From an uncultured Deinococcales bacterium (lineage in GTDB: Bacteria > Deinococcota > Deinococci > Deinococcales > Trueperaceae), in the NCBI GenBank assembly GCA_937934635.1, contig CALGZD010000359.1, positions 1 through 15,151 on the forward strand: 15,151 nt of DNA, in the 5' to 3' direction. The stretch's first letter is position 1. Every line of letters starts with the position of its first letter. The translations under genes and the position numbers were made by a program. This document shows positions 13,310-15,151 of the stretch, in pieces. A model generated the notes under the pieces. The model saw nothing but the letters and a program-made list of their open reading frames with translations. It had not been told where the DNA came from and did not search any database.

Positions 13310-14338
13310 ATGCATTTTGTGAGTAGTGATCCCGTAAAGAAAATTAGAGAAGGAAATCTAGTAGTTGATGTTGAGATTTCAGTTGTTTTAGTGATTTGGC
13401 ATAATAAGCAATACTTGAAACTGTGTCTGGATGCGCTAGAACGGCAGACTATTAGAGCTAAAGAGGTCATTGAGGTCATTGAGGTTATTGTTGTTCATAA
13501 TGGAGATGACTACGAAGCTAGTTATTTTGAAGGCTACGAATTAAAGTTTCAGTTTCTGAATTTTGAAGAAAATGTAGGTTTTGCTAAAGCCAATAATGAA
13601 GGTGTGAAGCTGTGTAGTAGTGAGTGGGTAGCATTATTGAATGTTGATGCCTTTCCGCAAGAGGGTTGGCTCGAGCACCTCCACAAAGCCACACAACATC
13701 ATCCAGATGTCTCAACCTTCGCCAGCAAACAAATCCAATACAACCATCCAGACCTACTAGATGGCATAGGCGATGCTTATCACATGTCTGGTTTAGTATG
13801 GCGTCAAGCATTTGGGCAAAGCGTGGCTGATACCCATATAGAATCAAAAGAAATCTTTTCTGCCTGTGCTGCTGCTGTTTTGTATAAAAAAAGCACTTTT
13901 GAAGCTGTAGGTGGCTTTGACGAAGACTATTTTAGCTACAGTGAAGATGTAGATTTAGGCTTTCGATTGCGTTTGAATGGGTATAAATGCTTGTATGTGC
14001 CAGATGCAGTCGTACATCATGTTGGTTCTGCCTCTACAGGTGGACAGGATAGTGATTTTGCTGTTTATCATGGACATAGAAATCTAGTCTGGACCTTCTT
14101 TAAAAACATGCCTATGGTGCTTTTGCTAATTTGCCTACCTTTTCATGTCGCACTCAACCTAGTTTCACTTGTCTATTTTTCTTTAAAAGGACGCACATCA
14201 ATTATCTTTAAAGCAAAAGGAGATGCCCTTAGAGCGTTGCCTGATATACTCAAGAAACGAAAACTAAGTTTGCAAGATAGAAAATTGTCGATTTTAGACT
14301 TATGGCGTTTTCTGGAAAAAGGATTGAAAAACAGATGA
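13310..14338 (+). CDS. GT2-family glycosyltransferase (rhamnosyltransferase-like)
   Basis: A 342-aa protein (from ATG 13310) that should transfer a sugar from a nucleotide-sugar donor to a surface glycan or lipid-linked acceptor. The GT-A fold begins at about residue 23 (ISVVLVIWHN). Seen in order are VIVVHNG (about 60-66), ENVGFAKANNEG, the metal-binding DxD equivalent NVD (111-113) with LLNVDA, GGFDEDYF, and the ED motif SEDVDLGFR (E212, D213), all typical of the WcaE/Wbb-type GT2 group. A hydrophobic stretch near 267-292 may anchor it to the membrane. Start: an upstream in-frame TTG (13283) adds nine residues but has no ribosome site; GTG 13319 is also possible. Residues 52-60 are EVI three times, from a DNA triplication. 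It overlaps pxpA by 4 bp. It has no evident link to the sugar locus, which is transcribed in the opposite direction. Confidence 0.88.
   Translation: MHFVSSDPVKKIREGNLVVDVEISVVLVIWHNKQYLKLCLDALERQTIRAKEVIEVIEVIVVHNGDDYEASYFEGYELKFQFLNFEENVGFAKANNEGVKLCSSEWVALLNVDAFPQEGWLEHLHKATQHHPDVSTFASKQIQYNHPDLLDGIGDAYHMSGLVWRQAFGQSVADTHIESKEIFSACAAAVLYKKSTFEAVGGFDEDYFSYSEDVDLGFRLRLNGYKCLYVPDAVVHHVGSASTGGQDSDFAVYHGHRNLVWTFFKNMPMVLLLICLPFHVALNLVSLVYFSLKGRTSIIFKAKGDALRALPDILKKRKLSLQDRKLSILDLWRFLEKGLKNR
13463..13489. repeat. 9-bp tandem repeat, three copies, inside the glycosyltransferase gene
   Basis: gaggtcatt (13463-13471), gaggtcatt (13472-13480) and gaggttatt (13481-13489) encode EVI-EVI-EVI just before the VVHNG strand. 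Relatives usually have one such EVIVV unit, so six residues were probably added in frame. Confidence 0.85.
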
Positions 14339-15105
14339 GTATTAAAGGTGTAGATATAAATGCTGATTGTGGCGAGTCTTTTGGACGTTGGACGCTTGGG
14401 AATGACGAAGCACTTTTTGATTATTTAAGCTCTGCAAATCTTGCGTGTGGCTTTCATGCTGGCGATCCTTTAACGATGAAAAAATCAGTGAAACTCGCTA
14501 AAGCAAAAGGTGTTGCTATAGGTGCACACCCTGGCTTCCCTGATTTAGCTGGCTTTGGTAGACGAATCATGATGGCTTCACCAGATGAAGTTTACAGTGA
14601 TGTGCTTTACCAGATAGCTGCGCTTAAAGGCTTTTTAGCAGTTGAAGGTATTCCGTTGCACCATGTCAAGCCACATGGCGCACTGCACCACAAAGCAGTG
14701 GCAGACAAAGAAACCTCACTTGCTATTGCCCATGCAGTTAAAGATGCTGGTGATGATGTGCCACTCGTTGCACTTGGGGCTGAAGGTGGACGTTTACAGA
14801 TTGAGGCAGCTAATGAAGTTGGGGTTAAGCTTGTGCTTGAAGCTTTTCCTGAACGTGCCTATATTGCCAGTGGCAAACTTGCACCAAGGACTATGGAGGG
14901 CTCGAGCATACATGACCCACTCGAAGCAGCCGAACGTGCCTTGCAGATGGTGGTTGACGGTAAGATTCCTGCGATTGATGGGGGAGAGGTTGAAATCCAA
15001 GCTGAAACTTTGTGTATTCATGGTGATAACCCTCACGCAGTTACCATTGCAAAAGCAATCCAAGCAAAGCTTGAACAAGAAGATATTCGTATTCAAGCCT
15101 TTTAA
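14335..15105 (+). CDS. pxpA: 5-oxoprolinase subunit A (PxpA; LamB/YcsF family)
   Basis: A 256-aa cytoplasmic protein of the LamB/YcsF family. With PxpB and PxpC it forms the ATP-dependent enzyme that opens 5-oxoproline (pyroglutamate) to glutamate. Signature segments are DINADCGESFG (7-17), SANLACGFHAGDP, GVAIGAHPGFPDLAGFGRR, HVKPHGALHHKA, FPERAYIASGKLAPR and CIHGDNPHAV near the end. The chosen ATG overlaps the glycosyltransferase stop as ATGA, with AAGGA about 10 nt upstream. A longer frame opening at 14302 would overlap the upstream gene by 37 bp and lacks family similarity in the extra residues. pxpB and pxpC are not in the window; the 46 bp after the stop hold no readable gene start, but they may follow. 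Confidence 0.95.
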   Translation: MSIKGVDINADCGESFGRWTLGNDEALFDYLSSANLACGFHAGDPLTMKKSVKLAKAKGVAIGAHPGFPDLAGFGRRIMMASPDEVYSDVLYQIAALKGFLAVEGIPLHHVKPHGALHHKAVADKETSLAIAHAVKDAGDDVPLVALGAEGGRLQIEAANEVGVKLVLEAFPERAYIASGKLAPRTMEGSSIHDPLEAAERALQMVVDGKIPAIDGGEVEIQAETLCIHGDNPHAVTIAKAIQAKLEQEDIRIQAF

Positions 15106-15151
15106 TCTGAGCAATACTTTAAAATTTACTAGTGCCTTAACAAGTGAAAAT

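Larger units (their letters stand above)
4447..14907. repeat. Seven copies of the palindromic octamer GCTCGAGC
   Basis: Exact copies are at 4447-4454, 5777-5784 (GH16), 6287-6294, 7106-7113 (GH10 fusion), 11965-11972 (lacI), 13669-13676 (GT2) and 14900-14907 (pxpA). Every CTCGAG I found in the window is flanked by G and C to make this octamer. The copies fall in three codon phases (read as SS, LE or AR), so protein sequence does not explain them. Span coordinates cover first to last copy, not a continuous element. Confidence 0.9.

Noticed and set aside
14302..14334. Upstream ATG for pxpA
   Set aside because: It overlaps the glycosyltransferase by 37 bp and adds 11 residues not seen in the family; ATG 14335 gives a standard ATGA overlap.

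Overview
The window is about 15.15 kb of moderately AT-rich DNA (near 40% GC by eye) from a free-living, polysaccharide-degrading bacterium. The export signals, ABC-importer style, GH16 type and PxpA are compatible with a low-GC Deinococcota (Trueperaceae-like) or a Chloroflexota relative, but no phylogenetic marker is present and this placement is a low-confidence inference.

Layout. Bases 1-655 hold no convincing gene. They contain two abutting segments bounded by inverted repeats (1-218 and 223-637), the second carrying one copy of a hairpin repeat that recurs at 2519-2658. Bases 656-12664 are a one-directional (minus strand) polysaccharide-utilisation locus. In transcription order it reads: LacI-family regulator, sugar-binding protein, two MalF/MalG-type permeases, a secreted two-catalytic-domain enzyme (GH10 xylanase plus a second clan GH-A barrel), a secreted GH16 laminarinase with a Calx-beta domain, a cytoplasmic GH43 beta-xylosidase, and a cytoplasmic GH3 beta-glucosidase/exohydrolase. 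Bases 12665-13309 are a repeat-rich divergent intergenic region with the lacI promoter and a candidate operator. On the plus strand follow a GT2 glycosyltransferase and, overlapping it by ATGA, pxpA (5-oxoprolinase subunit A).

How the genes fit together. The two exported enzymes would cut xylan (GH10) and beta-1,3-glucan (GH16) outside the cell. The importer would bring in the oligosaccharides, and GH43 and GH3, which lack signal peptides, would finish them to xylose and glucose inside. No ABC ATPase is encoded here, so a shared one elsewhere is inferred. The LacI protein is the obvious local regulator: a perfect AAACGTTT palindrome lies at the predicted transcription start of its own promoter, which also argues that its true start is the second ATG.

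Most unusual signals. (1) The palindromic octamer GCTCGAGC occurs seven times, always inside genes and in all three reading frames, where about 0.1 would be expected. This resembles the HIP1 phenomenon of cyanobacteria with a different word. (2) A dispersed hairpin repeat has two copies whose stems differ in sequence but are each perfectly paired. (3) The GH16 catalytic domain appears to be inserted into a split carbohydrate-binding-like beta-sandwich. (4) GH10 is fused to a second GH-A barrel of unassigned family. (5) Short perfect tandem duplications of 9-18 bp are common in genes and spacers alike.
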